From: Qipengyuania sp. SS22
GTDB taxonomy: Bacteria > Pseudomonadota > Alphaproteobacteria > Sphingomonadales > Sphingomonadaceae
DNA: 64,000 nucleotides
Reading direction: 5' to 3'
Assembly (NCBI RefSeq): GCF_025736935.1
Contig: NZ_CP107048.1
Coordinates: 868,001 to 932,000 of the forward strand
Positions 16,511 to 25,726 of this stretch are shown piece after piece (positions within the stretch are counted from its first letter, which is position 1; each line of letters opens with the position of its first letter). The notes below the pieces were generated by a model, which was not told the origin of the DNA, did not search any database, and was given only the letters and a program-made list of their open reading frames with translations. The translations under genes were made by a program, and so were the position numbers.

Positions 16511-17668
16511 TCAGAAGCGGCTCGGGGCATTCTCCACCACGACAACCGCGCCATCGCGCACCTCGCGCACCTCGAATGCGCGTTCGACCAGCCCGCTGCG
16601 GTCGAAGCGGAAGGCCCCGTCGAGGCCGAGGAAGCCGTCTTCGCTGCGCAATGCGCCGGCGGGGAAATCGCGCCCCGGACGCCAGTCGCGCGCCACGCGC
16701 AGGGTCAGCAGTACCGCGTCGTAACCCAGCGTCGCAATGCGATAGGGCTGGCTGCCGAAGCGCGCTTCATAGCTGTCGGTAAAGCGCTTGTAGCGATCGT
16801 CCGACACAGCGGAGAACCACGCGCCCGACAGTGCCGATGCCCGCGTGACCGAACCTTCGCCGCTCCACAATTCGGTGCCCAGCAGCCGGGTGGTCATGCC
16901 GCCGCCCGGGTTGAGCACGCCAGCGGCCTGTGCCGCCAGTCGCGCGCCATCGGCAACGAGCACGGTGTCATAGCCGCCATGCGCTTTCAGCCGTTCCGCC
17001 GCGCTGACGATCGAGGTGTTGCCGCGGGCGAAGCGTTCGGTCCACACGACCGCACCGCCATAGGCCGCCACCGCGCGCCGCACCGCGTCTTCGGCGCGCG
17101 CGCCATATTCCCCGTCGGGGGCGATGATGGCGAAATTCTGCGCGCCCTGGGTGCGGGCATACTGGACCGTGCGCGTGATCGATTGTTCGGGGATATGACC
17201 CATGATGAACACATCGGGGCCGGCGGCGCCGGTGTCGTTCGAGAAGGAAATTACCGGCACATCCGCCGCACGCGCCGGGGCGGTGACCGAGGGGATGTTC
17301 GATCCGAGCAACGGGCCGAGGATCAGCTTGTTGCCTTCCGCGATCGCCTGCCGCGCCGCGGCTTCGGGGCCCTTGGCCGTGTCATAGGTGGTGATGCGCA
17401 GATTGCCGGCATTGGTGTCGAGCAGTGCCATGGTCGTGGCATTGGCGATCGACTGGCCGACCGGGCCGTTGCGGCCCGACATCGGGACCAGCAGCGCGAT
17501 CCGGTGCCGCGTCTCGTCGGTCGGCAGGCTCTGTGTTGGTTCGGCCGAAGGCGTCGGTGTCACCGGCCCAGCGCGTTCGGGGGCCTTGGGGATGACCGAG
17601 CAGGCCCCCAGCAGGGCTGCCAGCCCGAGGGTTACCATTGCCCGACGGTCGAAAGTCCAGCGCTTCAT
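16511..17668 (-). CDS. LpoA-like lipoprotein, penicillin-binding protein activator
   Basis: A 385-residue lipoprotein: MKRWTFDRRAMVTLGLAALLGAC supplies basic residues, a hydrophobic core and the lipobox Cys at residue 23 (given here only to mark the site: LLGAC). A Pro/Thr-rich spacer follows. The rest is a periplasmic-binding-protein type I fold (HRIALLVPMSGRNGPVGQSI, LILGPLLGSNIPSV, DVPVISFSNDTG), the architecture of LpoA/YraM-type activators of class A penicillin-binding proteins. It is divergently arranged with rsmI, the classical bacterial neighbourhood of lpoA (rsmI-lpoA-yraN), which supports the call. ATG at 17668 and the rsmI start are about 37 bases apart. Confidence 0.85.
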   Translation of the reverse strand: MKRWTFDRRAMVTLGLAALLGACSVIPKAPERAGPVTPTPSAEPTQSLPTDETRHRIALLVPMSGRNGPVGQSIANATTMALLDTNAGNLRITTYDTAKGPEAAARQAIAEGNKLILGPLLGSNIPSVTAPARAADVPVISFSNDTGAAGPDVFIMGHIPEQSITRTVQYARTQGAQNFAIIAPDGEYGARAEDAVRRAVAAYGGAVVWTERFARGNTSIVSAAERLKAHGGYDTVLVADGARLAAQAAGVLNPGGGMTTRLLGTELWSGEGSVTRASALSGAWFSAVSDDRYKRFTDSYEARFGSQPYRIATLGYDAVLLTLRVARDWRPGRDFPAGALRSEDGFLGLDGAFRFDRSGLVERAFEVREVRDGAVVVVENAPSRF

Positions 17669-17705
17669 CTTGCCGCGTCCCTCAATATTGGTTCATGGGG
17701 GAAGG

Positions 17706-18557
17706 GTGACTGATGCGACCCCTTCCGAAGAGTCCCTTACACCGGGGCTCTATATCGTCGCCACCCCGATCGGCAACCTTGGGGATATCACGCTGCGCGC
17801 GGCCGATGTGTTGCGCCGCTGCGACGGGATCGCCTGCGAGGATACGCGGGTCACCGGCAAGCTGCTCAAGCATCTCGGCATCTCCAAGCCGATGTGGCGC
17901 TACGACGATCACAGCGAGCATCGCGACCGTACCCGGTTGGTCGAGTCCATGCACGATCGGGCAGTGGCGCTGGTCAGCGATGCGGGCACCCCGATGGTCT
18001 CCGACCCCGGCTATCGGCTGGTCAACGATTGCCGGGCAGAGGGCATTCCCGTCACCGCGCTGCCCGGGGCCTGCGCGGCGGTGACCGGGCTGGCGCTGTC
18101 GGGCCTGCCCAATGACCGTTTCCTGTTTGCCGGCTTCCTGCCCAGCAAGGACAAGGCGCGCCGCGAAACGCTCGAGGAACTGGCCGGGGTCGATAGCACG
18201 CTGATATTCTACGAAACCGCACCGCGACTGGCCAAATCGCTGGCGGCGATCGAGGAGGCTCTCCCCGAACGCGAAGTGGCGGTGGCGCGCGAATTGACCA
18301 AGCTGCACGAAGAAATGCGCCGCGGCCTGCCCGCGGGCGTGCGGGCCTATTTCGATGCCAATCCCCCACGCGGCGAAATCGTTCTGCTGGTTGGCCCGCC
18401 GCCCGAAAGCGTTGCGAGCGAGGAAGAGGCGGAGATCATGCTGGTCGCCGCTCTGCGCACGATGAAGGCCTCGCAGGCTGCGGGGCAGGTCGCCAAGGCC
18501 ACCGGGATGGACCGCAAGGCGCTATATGCGCGGGCCATGGCGCTGCGCTCTGCATGA
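17706..18557 (+). CDS. rsmI: 16S rRNA (cytidine-1402 2'-O)-methyltransferase
   Basis: A 283-residue SAM-dependent tetrapyrrole-methylase-fold enzyme that modifies C1402 in the decoding centre of 16S rRNA. Diagnostic blocks are LYIVATPIGNLGDITLRA near residue 15, CEDTRVTGKLL, VSDAGTPMVSDPGY, and LPGACAAVTGLALSGLP. Length fits the family. The most likely start is GTG at 17706, just after a G-rich stretch; a TTG at 17688 is the alternative. The frame is open far upstream but there overlaps the divergent lpoA-like gene. The stop overlaps yraN through ATGA. Confidence 0.95.
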   Translation: MTDATPSEESLTPGLYIVATPIGNLGDITLRAADVLRRCDGIACEDTRVTGKLLKHLGISKPMWRYDDHSEHRDRTRLVESMHDRAVALVSDAGTPMVSDPGYRLVNDCRAEGIPVTALPGACAAVTGLALSGLPNDRFLFAGFLPSKDKARRETLEELAGVDSTLIFYETAPRLAKSLAAIEEALPEREVAVARELTKLHEEMRRGLPAGVRAYFDANPPRGEIVLLVGPPPESVASEEEAEIMLVAALRTMKASQAAGQVAKATGMDRKALYARAMALRSA

Positions 18558-18904
18558 CCCGCCAGCTGGCCGAGAAAAGCGGCCGCGAGGGCGAAACACG
18601 CGCAGCAGTGTGGTTGCGCGCCAAGGGCTGGCAAGTGCTCGACCGGCGGGTCAAGACACCCGCGGGCGAGATCGACCTGATCGCGAAGCGGGGCGGAGTG
18701 GTCGCCTTCGTCGAAGTGAAATGGCGCCGCAAACGCGCCGATCTCGACCATGCAATAGACGAATATCGGCTTTCGCGTGTCGCTGCGGCGGTCGAAGCGG
18801 TAGCGCATCGCTATGCCGAAAATGGCGAGGATATCCGCATCGACGTGATCCTGCTTGCACCGGGCAGCTTCCCTCGCCACATCCCCAATGCCTGGCAGCC
18901 GTAA
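18554..18904 (+). CDS. yraN: YraN / UPF0102 family nuclease-fold protein
   Basis: A 116-residue protein of the UPF0102 (YraN) family, a restriction-endonuclease-like fold. The conserved block is GRKGE-like: SGREGETRAAVWLRAKGWQVL, split here as SGREGETRAAV and WLRAKGWQVL, followed by PAGEIDLIAKRGGVVAFVEVK, whose core IDLI and EVK carry the presumed metal-binding acidic residues. Biological role is unsettled; it is nearly always next to rsmI, as here (4-base overlap), suggesting a link to rRNA or cell division. Start ATG is fixed by the overlap. Confidence 0.9.
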   Translation: MTRQLAEKSGREGETRAAVWLRAKGWQVLDRRVKTPAGEIDLIAKRGGVVAFVEVKWRRKRADLDHAIDEYRLSRVAAAVEAVAHRYAENGEDIRIDVILLAPGSFPRHIPNAWQP

Positions 18905-18947
18905 CCTTCGCTTCTTCCCGCTGCTCGCCTGACTACGAGGAATAGGA

Positions 18948-19916
18948 ATGACCCTACGCGTCGCCGTCCAGATGGACCCGCTCGAGAATATCAATATTGC
19001 GGGCGACAGCTCCTTCGCGCTGATGTTGTCGGCGCAGGCGCGCGGGTTCGAGGTGTGGCATTACGATGTCGCGACGCTCGCCTATGAAAGCGACGGCACC
19101 CCGCATGGCCGCATCACCGCGCATGCAGCGCCGGTCACGGTCCAGCGGGTCGAGGGCGACCATTTCCACGCCGGGGATCGCCGCCGGATCGATCTGGCGC
19201 GCGATATCGATGTGGTGCTGATGCGGCAGGATCCGCCCTTCCACCTTGGCTATATCAGTTCTGCCCTGCTGCTCGACCGGCTCAAGGGCACCACGCTGGT
19301 GGCCAATGATCCGCGCGAAGTGGTCAATGCGCCCGAAAAGATGTTTGTCCTCGATTACGCGCAATACATGCCGCCGACACTGGTCGCGCGGCATCTCGAC
19401 GATCTGCGCGAATTCCAGAAGCAGCACGGCTCGGTCGTCGTCAAACCGCTGCACGGAAATGGCGGCAAGGCGATTTTCCGGATCGACGAAAAAGGGACCA
19501 ACCTGTCCGCGCTGTCGGAAGTGTTCGACCAGACCTGGCCCGAACCGCATATGGTCCAGCCCTTCCTCCCCGAAGTGAGCGAGGGGGACAAGCGCATCGT
19601 CTTGGTCGATGGTGAATTTACCGGGGCGATCAATCGCTTCCCGGGCGAAGGTGAGTTCCGTTCGAACCTCGCGCAGGGCGGCCATGCCGAAGCCACCACG
19701 CTGACCGAGCGCGAAGAGGAAATCTGCGCCGCGATGGGTCCGGAGCTGAAACGCCGCGGGCTGGTGTTCGTCGGTATCGACGTGATCGGCGGCAAGTGGC
19801 TGACCGAAATCAACGTGACCTCGCCGACGGGCATCGTCGCGATCGACAAGTTCAACGGAACCGACACCGCCGGGCTGATCTGGGATGCGATCAAGCGCCG
19901 CCACGCGGAACTCTAG
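18948..19916 (+). CDS. gshB: glutathione synthetase
   Basis: A 322-residue ATP-grasp ligase that joins gamma-glutamylcysteine and glycine. N-terminal RVAVQMDPLENINIAGDS is the characteristic GshB opening. The ATP-grasp core shows VVVKPLHGNGGKAIFRI, the nucleotide-binding PHMVQPFLPEVSEGDKR, and the Mg-binding end WLTEINVTSPTG near residue 287. Length matches the family (~315). It follows yraN after 43 bases with an AGGAAT ribosome-binding stretch. gshA is not in the window. Confidence 0.96.
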   Translation: MTLRVAVQMDPLENINIAGDSSFALMLSAQARGFEVWHYDVATLAYESDGTPHGRITAHAAPVTVQRVEGDHFHAGDRRRIDLARDIDVVLMRQDPPFHLGYISSALLLDRLKGTTLVANDPREVVNAPEKMFVLDYAQYMPPTLVARHLDDLREFQKQHGSVVVKPLHGNGGKAIFRIDEKGTNLSALSEVFDQTWPEPHMVQPFLPEVSEGDKRIVLVDGEFTGAINRFPGEGEFRSNLAQGGHAEATTLTEREEEICAAMGPELKRRGLVFVGIDVIGGKWLTEINVTSPTGIVAIDKFNGTDTAGLIWDAIKRRHAEL

Positions 19917-19948
19917 GACCGGATCGCCGGGCCGCTGGTTAGGGTCCC

Positions 19949-20554
19949 ATGCACGAACTCATTATCCGCGCGATCGAGCAAGGCGGCCTGATCGGTATTT
20001 TCCTGCTGATGGCGCTGGAAAACATCTTTCCGCCGATCCCGTCCGAAGTGATCATGGGGCTGGGCGGAGTCGCGGTTTCGCGCGGCACAATCGACTTCTG
20101 GCCGCTGATGATCGTCGGCACGATCGGTTCGACGGCGGGTAATTGCGTCTGGTATTGGCTGGGTGATCACTGGGGCCGGACCCGGCTCGAACCATTCGTC
20201 GATCGCTGGGCGCGGTGGCTGACGATGGAATGGGAAGACGTCCAGCGCGCGCAGGGGTTCTTCCAGCGGCACGGCCCCTGGGTCGTGTTCGTATTCCGCT
20301 TCACCCCCGTCTTTCGCACCATGATCTCGCTCCCCGCAGGGCTGGCGCACATGGGGCTATGGCGGTTCCTCGGCTTCACCTTCGCCGGAGCGTTCATCTG
20401 GAACCTGTTGCTGGTCGAAAGCGGCCGACGCTTGGCGGTGTGGCTCGCCGAATCGCAGGAGGTCCTTGGCTGGATTACGCTTGGCTTGCTGGGGCTGACG
20501 CTGGCCGGCTATTTGTGGCGGGTCGTCACCTGGAAACCGCGCGCCGAACGTTAG
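19949..20554 (+). CDS. DedA-family membrane protein
   Basis: A 201-residue inner-membrane protein with re-entrant and membrane helices. The signature ENIFPPIPSEVIMGLGG near residue 24 and the second conserved block VFRFTPVFRTMISLPAGLAHM near 116 are those of DedA (SNARE-associated, VTT domain) proteins. Members act as undecaprenyl-phosphate or phospholipid flippases and in proton-motive-force homeostasis; which applies here is unknown. The stop overlaps that of the convergent xerC gene in TTAG (20551-20554). Confidence 0.92.
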   Translation: MHELIIRAIEQGGLIGIFLLMALENIFPPIPSEVIMGLGGVAVSRGTIDFWPLMIVGTIGSTAGNCVWYWLGDHWGRTRLEPFVDRWARWLTMEWEDVQRAQGFFQRHGPWVVFVFRFTPVFRTMISLPAGLAHMGLWRFLGFTFAGAFIWNLLLVESGRRLAVWLAESQEVLGWITLGLLGLTLAGYLWRVVTWKPRAER

Positions 20555-21447
20555 TCCCGCTCGCGCGGATGCGCGTTGCGATAGGTTTCGAGCAAGCTGG
20601 CCGCATCGACCTTGGTATAGATCTGCGTCGAGCCGAGGCTGGCATGGCCAAGCAATTCCTGCAGGCTGCGCAGATCGGCACCCGCGCCCAGCAAATGCGT
20701 GGCGAAGCTGTGCCGCAGCGCATGCGGTGTCGCGCTGTCGGGTAGGCCCATTGCCTTGCGTGCCCGCGCGGTGGTGCGCTGGACTACGCCCTGCGCAAGC
20801 GGTCCACCCTTGGCGCCGCGAAACAGCGGCTCGGGCGCGGGCAGGGGCCAGGGACAGCGCTTGGCATAATCCGCCACCGCTTCGCGGACGATGGGGAGGA
20901 GGGGAACGACCCGCTGCTTGCCGCCCTTGCCGGTCACGGTCAGCCGTTCGCCTAGCGGCAGCGCGGATGCGGTCAGCGACAGCGCCTCGGCAATCCGCAT
21001 ACCCGCGCCATAGAGCAGCAGCAGCACCGCGCGGTCGCGGGCGCCGATCCAGTCGTCGCTCGCAAGCGATTCCACCGTATCCGCCAGTCCCATGGCATCA
21101 TCGGGAGTGACCGGGCGCGGGAGACCTTTCTTGATCCGCGGCCCGCGCAGGCGCGGGGGATCGGATATGGCGTGCCCCGCCTGCGTCCGCGCAAAGGCGA
21201 TGAACCCCTTGAGCGCGGAGAGTTCGCGCGCGGTCGAGGCGTTCGACAGGCCGTCGGTGCGGCGTGACGCCAGATGGCTGCGCAGCGTGGCGGTCGTTAC
21301 CTCGGCAACATCGTCCCACGCCGCCATGTCCAGTCCGGTAAGCAGCCGCTCGGCCGCCTTGCCATAGGCGCGGACCGTATGGGGCGAACGCCGGAGCCCG
21401 AGCGCCAGATGATCATGCCACGCTTCGAGCAGTTCCGCCCGGCTCAT
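20551..21447 (-). CDS. xerC: tyrosine recombinase XerC
   Basis: A 298-residue site-specific recombinase that resolves chromosome dimers at dif with XerD. An N-terminal SAM-like core-binding domain (residues ~1-95) precedes the catalytic domain, which has the full active set: Arg151 (GAGMRIAEAL), Lys174 (GKGGKQR), His242 and Arg245 (HALRHSFATHLL), His268 (LLGHASLGS) and the nucleophile Tyr277 (QIYTKV). The start ATG at 21447 overlaps the hemW stop (ATGA), so the pair is coupled. It is classed as XerC rather than XerD by overall similarity, with moderate certainty. Nothing nearby marks it as part of an integrated element. Confidence 0.9.
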   Translation of the reverse strand: MSRAELLEAWHDHLALGLRRSPHTVRAYGKAAERLLTGLDMAAWDDVAEVTTATLRSHLASRRTDGLSNASTARELSALKGFIAFARTQAGHAISDPPRLRGPRIKKGLPRPVTPDDAMGLADTVESLASDDWIGARDRAVLLLLYGAGMRIAEALSLTASALPLGERLTVTGKGGKQRVVPLLPIVREAVADYAKRCPWPLPAPEPLFRGAKGGPLAQGVVQRTTARARKAMGLPDSATPHALRHSFATHLLGAGADLRSLQELLGHASLGSTQIYTKVDAASLLETYRNAHPRERD

Positions 21448-22610
21448 GAGGCGACGAGGTCGGCCTGGACCAGCTCGCCCAGCAGCGCGTCGAGCAGCGG
21501 CATCCCCTGCGGTGTGACGCCGATCCATGTCCCATCGGTACGGACCAGACCGAGGTCGCGGTAAAGCGCAAGCTTGGCAGGGTCGATTAAAGCGGCAGTC
21601 GGGACATTGAAGCGGCGGGCAAGGGCGGCCAGATCGACCCCCTCGGCCAGACGCAGACCCATCAGCAGCGCCTCGCTCACCTGTTCGCTCCGGCCGAGCG
21701 GGCGTGCTTCGGCGATCCCGTGACCCGCCTCGGCCACCGCGGCAATATAGTTCTCGGGCTTGCGGTGCCGGGTCGTGGCCACATCGCCGCGTCGTCCATG
21801 TGCGCCCGGGCCGATCCCGATATAGTCCTGGTAGCGCCAGTAGGTGAGATTGTGCCGACTTTCCTCGCCGGGGCGAGCATGGTTGCTGATCTCGTAGGCG
21901 GGTAGGCCAGCGGCCACGGTCATGTCGCGGGTCAGCGCGAAAAGGTCGGCGGCATTGTCATCGTCGAGCGGCTCGAACATCCCGCGGCGGACATCGGTGG
22001 CGAAACGCGTCGCGGGTTCGATGGTCAGCTGGTAAAGCGACATGTGATCGGTGCCGAGCGCCAGTGCCTCGCCCAGCTCGGTCTGCCAATCCGCCGCGCT
22101 CTGGCCGGGCCGGGCATAGATCAGGTCGAGCGACACGCGCTGAAAGTGGCTCTGTGCCAGCTCGAGCGCCTTCAGGGCCTCCTCGACCCCGTGCATCCGA
22201 CCGAGAAAACGCAACGCTTCATCGCGCAGACTTTGCACGCCGAGCGACACGCGGTTGACCCCGACCATCGCCAGATCGGCGAATTTCGCGGCTTCGACGC
22301 TGCTCGGATTGGCTTCCAGCGTGATCTCGATCGCCGGATCGAAACCCCACAGCCGCTCCGCCTCCAATAGCAGGTCCGCCACCAGCGAGGGCGGCATCAG
22401 AGACGGAGTTCCCCCGCCAAAAAAGACACTTGCAAGCGGTTCCTGAGGCCCGGCTTCAGCAAATTCGTGCCGCATATCCGCCAGCAGCGCCGATTTCCAT
22501 TCCGCCATATCGGCGGTTTTGCGGACGTGGCTGTTGAAATCGCAATAGGGGCATTTGGCGATGCAATAGGGCCAATGGATGTAGAGTGCGCGGGCCAAAA
22601 GTGCCTTCAA
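21444..22610 (-). CDS. hemW: radical SAM haem chaperone HemW
   Basis: About 388 residues. The radical SAM cluster motif is CIAKCPYC (Cys16, Cys20, Cys23), within LYIHWPYC, the hallmark of HemW/HemN-like proteins. The lack of the extra N-terminal Cys and substrate features of coproporphyrinogen oxidase HemN favours HemW, a haem-transfer protein for respiratory enzymes. Glycine-rich FFGGGTPSLMPPSLV and EITLEANPSSVE follow, with a HemN C-terminal domain. The start is uncertain: TTG at 22610 gives the fullest frame, a second TTG lies four codons in, and no ATG occurs before the motif. It is divergent from the CAP-domain gene and coupled to xerC. Confidence 0.93.
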   Translation of the reverse strand: MKALLARALYIHWPYCIAKCPYCDFNSHVRKTADMAEWKSALLADMRHEFAEAGPQEPLASVFFGGGTPSLMPPSLVADLLLEAERLWGFDPAIEITLEANPSSVEAAKFADLAMVGVNRVSLGVQSLRDEALRFLGRMHGVEEALKALELAQSHFQRVSLDLIYARPGQSAADWQTELGEALALGTDHMSLYQLTIEPATRFATDVRRGMFEPLDDDNAADLFALTRDMTVAAGLPAYEISNHARPGEESRHNLTYWRYQDYIGIGPGAHGRRGDVATTRHRKPENYIAAVAEAGHGIAEARPLGRSEQVSEALLMGLRLAEGVDLAALARRFNVPTAALIDPAKLALYRDLGLVRTDGTWIGVTPQGMPLLDALLGELVQADLVAS

Positions 22611-22645
22611 TCATTCTTAACTATATCGGCTGAAGAGCCGGACCC

Positions 22646-23242
22646 ATGAATGGGCCGAAGAACTGGATCGCGCCGTTGATAGGCGCGGTAGCTATACTCT
22701 CTGCCACGGGGACTGCCGTGGCCGCAAGCGGATCGTCGCCGTGGCGTTCCTCGGCCAAGACCGTACCCGCATCGCGTTCGATCCACGGTCGCGGCACTTC
22801 CGACGTTCATCTGGCCGCGCGCATCTTGCGCACGCATAATGACGAGCGCCTGCGTCTGCGTCTCAAGCCGCTCAAGTGGAACACCCATCTCGAACGCGAG
22901 GCGCAGGACTGGGCGCGTCACCTTTCGCGCACGGGCATGCTCCAGCACGCCAGCCAGAAGGGCCGCAACCAGACGGGCGAGAACCTCTGGATGGGCACCG
23001 CTGGACATTGGCCGGTCGAAACGATGGTCGGCATGTTCATCGAAGAGAAGAAGCATTACCGCCACGCACACTTCCCCGACATCTCGAAAACGGGGAACTG
23101 GGCCGACGTCGGGCATTACTCGCAGGTGGTCTGGCGCGACACGCAGGAAGTGGGCTGCGCGGTTGCCACCGCAGCAGGCAATGACGTGCTGGTCTGCCGC
23201 TATTGGCCCGCCGGGAATGTCTGGGGCCAGAAAGCCTACTGA
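22646..23242 (+). CDS. secreted CAP-domain protein
   Basis: A 198-residue protein with an N-terminal signal peptide (hydrophobic core then AxA-type site near residue 27) followed by a CAP/SCP (PR-1-like) domain. Family motifs are visible: ILRTHNDERLRLRLKPLKW, QHASQKGRNQTGENLWMG and GHYSQVVWRDTQEVGCAV, ending in VLVCRYWPAGNVWGQKAY. It would be periplasmic or secreted; bacterial CAP proteins are of unclear function (proteolytic, lipid-binding or adhesive roles have been proposed). It lies on the plus strand between rdgB and hemW, which both run on the minus strand. Confidence 0.88.
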   Translation: MNGPKNWIAPLIGAVAILSATGTAVAASGSSPWRSSAKTVPASRSIHGRGTSDVHLAARILRTHNDERLRLRLKPLKWNTHLEREAQDWARHLSRTGMLQHASQKGRNQTGENLWMGTAGHWPVETMVGMFIEEKKHYRHAHFPDISKTGNWADVGHYSQVVWRDTQEVGCAVATAAGNDVLVCRYWPAGNVWGQKAY

Positions 23243-23246
23243 ACTT

Positions 23247-23873
23247 CTAGCCGAACTGTTCGGCGACCAGCTTGGAAAACGCATCGGCCCGGTGGCTGAT
23301 CGCGTGTTTTTCCGCCGGATCGATTTCGGCGAAGGTCTGTTCGCTGCCTTGCGGGACGAACACCGGGTCATAACCGAAACCCAGTTTACCGCGTGGGGGC
23401 CAGGTGAGGGCACCCGCCGCGATGCCTTCATAGACCGCGTGTTCGCCATCGGGCCATGCCAGCGCCAGCACACAGTGGAACGCACAGGACCGGTCCACAT
23501 CCTTGCCCCGTTCCTGCAACAGCCCTTCGACCTTGCCCATCGCCATGTACCAGTCGCGGCCCGGATCGCCTTCGAACCACTGTCGTTCGGCCCAGTCGGC
23601 GGTGTACACGCCCGGCCGCCCGTCGAGTGCATCGACCGACAGACCGCTATCGTCAGCCAGCGCGACGATGCCCGACGCCTCCGCCGCAGCCCGCGCCTTG
23701 ATCAGCGCATTCTGGACAAAGGTGGTCCCCGTTTCGGCCGGTTCGGGGAGCCCCAGCGAACCGGCCGAGATGCATTTCATTCCATGCGGCTCGAGCAGGG
23801 CGGAAATCTCTTTGAGCTTGCCCGCATTATGCGTGGCAATCACGAGCGAGCCCGAACCGAGCCGACGGGTCAT
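23247..23873 (-). CDS. rdgB: XTP/dITP pyrophosphatase (RdgB/HAM1)
   Basis: A 208-residue nucleotide-sanitising enzyme that hydrolyses dITP/XTP to monophosphates, keeping non-canonical purines out of DNA. The N-terminal [15 protein letters not shown] is the triphosphate-binding motif; [25 protein letters not shown] is the catalytic block; [19 protein letters not shown] and [10 protein letters not shown] complete the HAM1 pattern. The start ATG overlaps the rph stop (ATGA, 23870-23873). This rph-rdgB pairing is widespread. Confidence 0.96.
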   Translation of the reverse strand: MTRRLGSGSLVIATHNAGKLKEISALLEPHGMKCISAGSLGLPEPAETGTTFVQNALIKARAAAEASGIVALADDSGLSVDALDGRPGVYTADWAERQWFEGDPGRDWYMAMGKVEGLLQERGKDVDRSCAFHCVLALAWPDGEHAVYEGIAAGALTWPPRGKLGFGYDPVFVPQGSEQTFAEIDPAEKHAISHRADAFSKLVAEQFG

Positions 23874-24586
23874 TTGCGGGTGGCCTCGTCCTGCGCCTTG
23901 AAGATCTGCGCGCAGCCCATCTGGGCGAGCCGCAGCAGGCGAAGGAACGCTTCCTCGTCATACGGTGCGCCTTCGGCAGTGGCCTGCGCCTCGGCGATCT
24001 TGCCGCCTTCGATCAGGACGAAATTGGCATCGGCATCGGCATTGCTGTCCTCGGGATAGTCGAGGTCGAGCACGGGCGTGCCCTTGTAGACCCCGCAGGA
24101 AACCGCCGCCACTTTCGCAGTGATCGGGTCCTGCGTGATGTCGCCCGACTTGAGCAGCGCGTCGACTGCGAGACGAAGCGCCACCCAAGCCCCCGAAATC
24201 GCGGCCGTGCGCGTGCCGCCATCGGCCTGGATCACATCGCAGTCGAGCGTGATCTGCCGCTCGCCCAGCTTCTTGTGATCGACCACCGCACGCAAGCTTC
24301 GCCCGATAAGTCGCTGGATTTCCTGCGTTCGCCCGCTCTGCTTGCCCTTGGCGGCCTCGCGCTGGCCACGGGTGTGCGTGGCGCGCGGGAGCATCGAATA
24401 TTCGCCGGTGACCCAGCCTTCGCCCTTGCCGCGCAGCCACGGCGGGATGCGTTCTTCGACGCTGGCGGTGCACAGCACGCGGGTTTCGCCGAAGCTGATC
24501 AGGCAGCTGCCTTCGGCGTGCTTGGTGTAACCTGTTTCGATAGTGATGGCGCGCATTTCATCGGACGCCCGGCCGGAAGGTCGCAT
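23870..24586 (-). CDS. rph: ribonuclease PH
   Basis: A 238-residue phosphorolytic 3'-5' exoribonuclease that trims tRNA 3' ends. It begins [16 protein letters not shown], the usual RNase PH opening, which fixes ATG at 24586 over an upstream ATG at 24598. Conserved blocks include [52 protein letters not shown] (phosphate-binding Arg), [19 protein letters not shown] and [14 protein letters not shown]. The minus-strand frame is open far beyond this start but that upstream part is antisense to hrcA and grpE. It is divergent from hrcA, a common alphaproteobacterial arrangement. Confidence 0.96.
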   Translation of the reverse strand: MRPSGRASDEMRAITIETGYTKHAEGSCLISFGETRVLCTASVEERIPPWLRGKGEGWVTGEYSMLPRATHTRGQREAAKGKQSGRTQEIQRLIGRSLRAVVDHKKLGERQITLDCDVIQADGGTRTAAISGAWVALRLAVDALLKSGDITQDPITAKVAAVSCGVYKGTPVLDLDYPEDSNADADANFVLIEGGKIAEAQATAEGAPYDEEAFLRLLRLAQMGCAQIFKAQDEATRK

Positions 24587-24670
24587 GGGGTTCTCCATTG
24601 CAGTCGAATCTCGCGAGTGCCTGTGGCGCAAGCCCCTTGAGGCCGCAAGGGGAGTGGTTAGATAGGGAGG

Positions 24671-25714
24671 ATGAATTCCCCGCCGCTCAACGATCTGTCC
24701 GACCGCGCCCGCGAGATCTTCCGCCTCGTGGTGGAAGGCTATCTCGACAGTGGCTCGCCGGTGGGATCGAAGGCGCTGGCGGGCGGCGGGCAGGTCAATC
24801 TTTCCCCCGCTTCGATCCGCAACGTGCTGGCCGATCTTGAGGCACGCGGGCTGCTGGCGGCGCCGCATACCAGCGCGGGTCGGATGCCGACCGATACCGG
24901 CTTGCGGCTGTTCGTCGATGCGATGATGCAGGTGGCCGAACCGACGCGCGAGGAACGCGACGCGATCGAGCAGAGGCTGGGCGAACCCGGACCGATCGAA
25001 CGCGCGCTCGAGGAAACCAGCGCGCTGCTGTCCGACCTTTCGGGAGCGGCGGGCATGGTCATGGTCCCGACGCGCGAACCCCGCCTCGCGCAAGTGTCGC
25101 TGACCGCACTCGATACGCACCGCGTGCTGGCAGTGCTGGTCGGGGAAGATGGCCAGATAGAAAACCGCATCATCACGCTCCCCGCAGAAGCGCTCGGTAC
25201 CTCGCTCGAACAAGCCAGCAATTACCTCACCGCACGCAGTTCCGGTCGCACCCTGGCCGAAGCGGCCGGCACGGTCGAAGCGGAGATCGCCAGCGGGAAG
25301 TCCGCGCTCGATGAGGCCAGCAGCGATCTGGTGCGGCGCGGGCTCGCGACATGGAGCGAGGATGCGGCCAAGCGCCCGGTCATGATCGTCCGCGGGCAGG
25401 CCAACCTGCTTGACGAAGCCGCACTGGGCGATATCGAACGCGTGCGGTCGCTGCTCGACGATCTCGAAAGCAAGCAGTCGGTCGCCAGCCTGCTCGAGCG
25501 TGCCCGCCGCGCCGAAGCCATGCGGATATTCATTGGCGCGGAGAACCGGCTGTTCTCGCTCTCGGGTTCGTCGGTCATCGCCTCGCCCTATCGCGATCGC
25601 GAGGGCAGGGTGGTCGGCGTACTGGGGGTGATCGGCCCGACTCGGTTGAATTACGCGCGGGTCGTCCCCATGGTTGATTTCACCGCCCGATCCTTGGGCA
25701 AACGCATAGGCTGA
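24671..25714 (+). CDS. hrcA: heat-inducible transcription repressor HrcA
   Basis: A 347-residue repressor. An N-terminal winged-helix domain (residues ~5-80: [18 protein letters not shown], with [12 protein letters not shown] before it) is followed by a GAF-like dimerisation domain and the typical C-terminal [16 protein letters not shown]. HrcA binds CIRCE elements and represses groESL-type operons when stabilised by GroEL. No CIRCE sequence was found near hrcA, grpE or dnaK here, so its target is probably outside the window. ATG at 24671 follows a strong GGGAGG ribosome-binding site. grpE starts 12 bases after its stop. Confidence 0.95.
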   Translation: MNSPPLNDLSDRAREIFRLVVEGYLDSGSPVGSKALAGGGQVNLSPASIRNVLADLEARGLLAAPHTSAGRMPTDTGLRLFVDAMMQVAEPTREERDAIEQRLGEPGPIERALEETSALLSDLSGAAGMVMVPTREPRLAQVSLTALDTHRVLAVLVGEDGQIENRIITLPAEALGTSLEQASNYLTARSSGRTLAEAAGTVEAEIASGKSALDEASSDLVRRGLATWSEDAAKRPVMIVRGQANLLDEAALGDIERVRSLLDDLESKQSVASLLERARRAEAMRIFIGAENRLFSLSGSSVIASPYRDREGRVVGVLGVIGPTRLNYARVVPMVDFTARSLGKRIG

Positions 25715-25726
25715 CAGGGTTATTAC

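Noticed and set aside
15320-17713. Very long open frame (797 codons) on the plus strand across parE and the LpoA-like gene
   Set aside because: It is antisense to two well-recognised genes, has no domain, and its residue composition (Arg/His/Gly-rich) is that of a GC-rich shadow frame.
20551-21447. XerC gene as an integrase of a mobile element
   Set aside because: It is coupled to hemW, lacks an adjacent tRNA, attachment repeats or phage genes, and has the full XerC/D pattern of a housekeeping recombinase.
24601-24671. Possible RpoH or CIRCE control of hrcA-grpE
   Set aside because: CTTG occurs at 24636 but nothing like CYTATNT lies 17-18 bases on, and no TTAGCACTC-type repeat was found. 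The short ccccttg/caagggg hairpin there is not enough to call an element.
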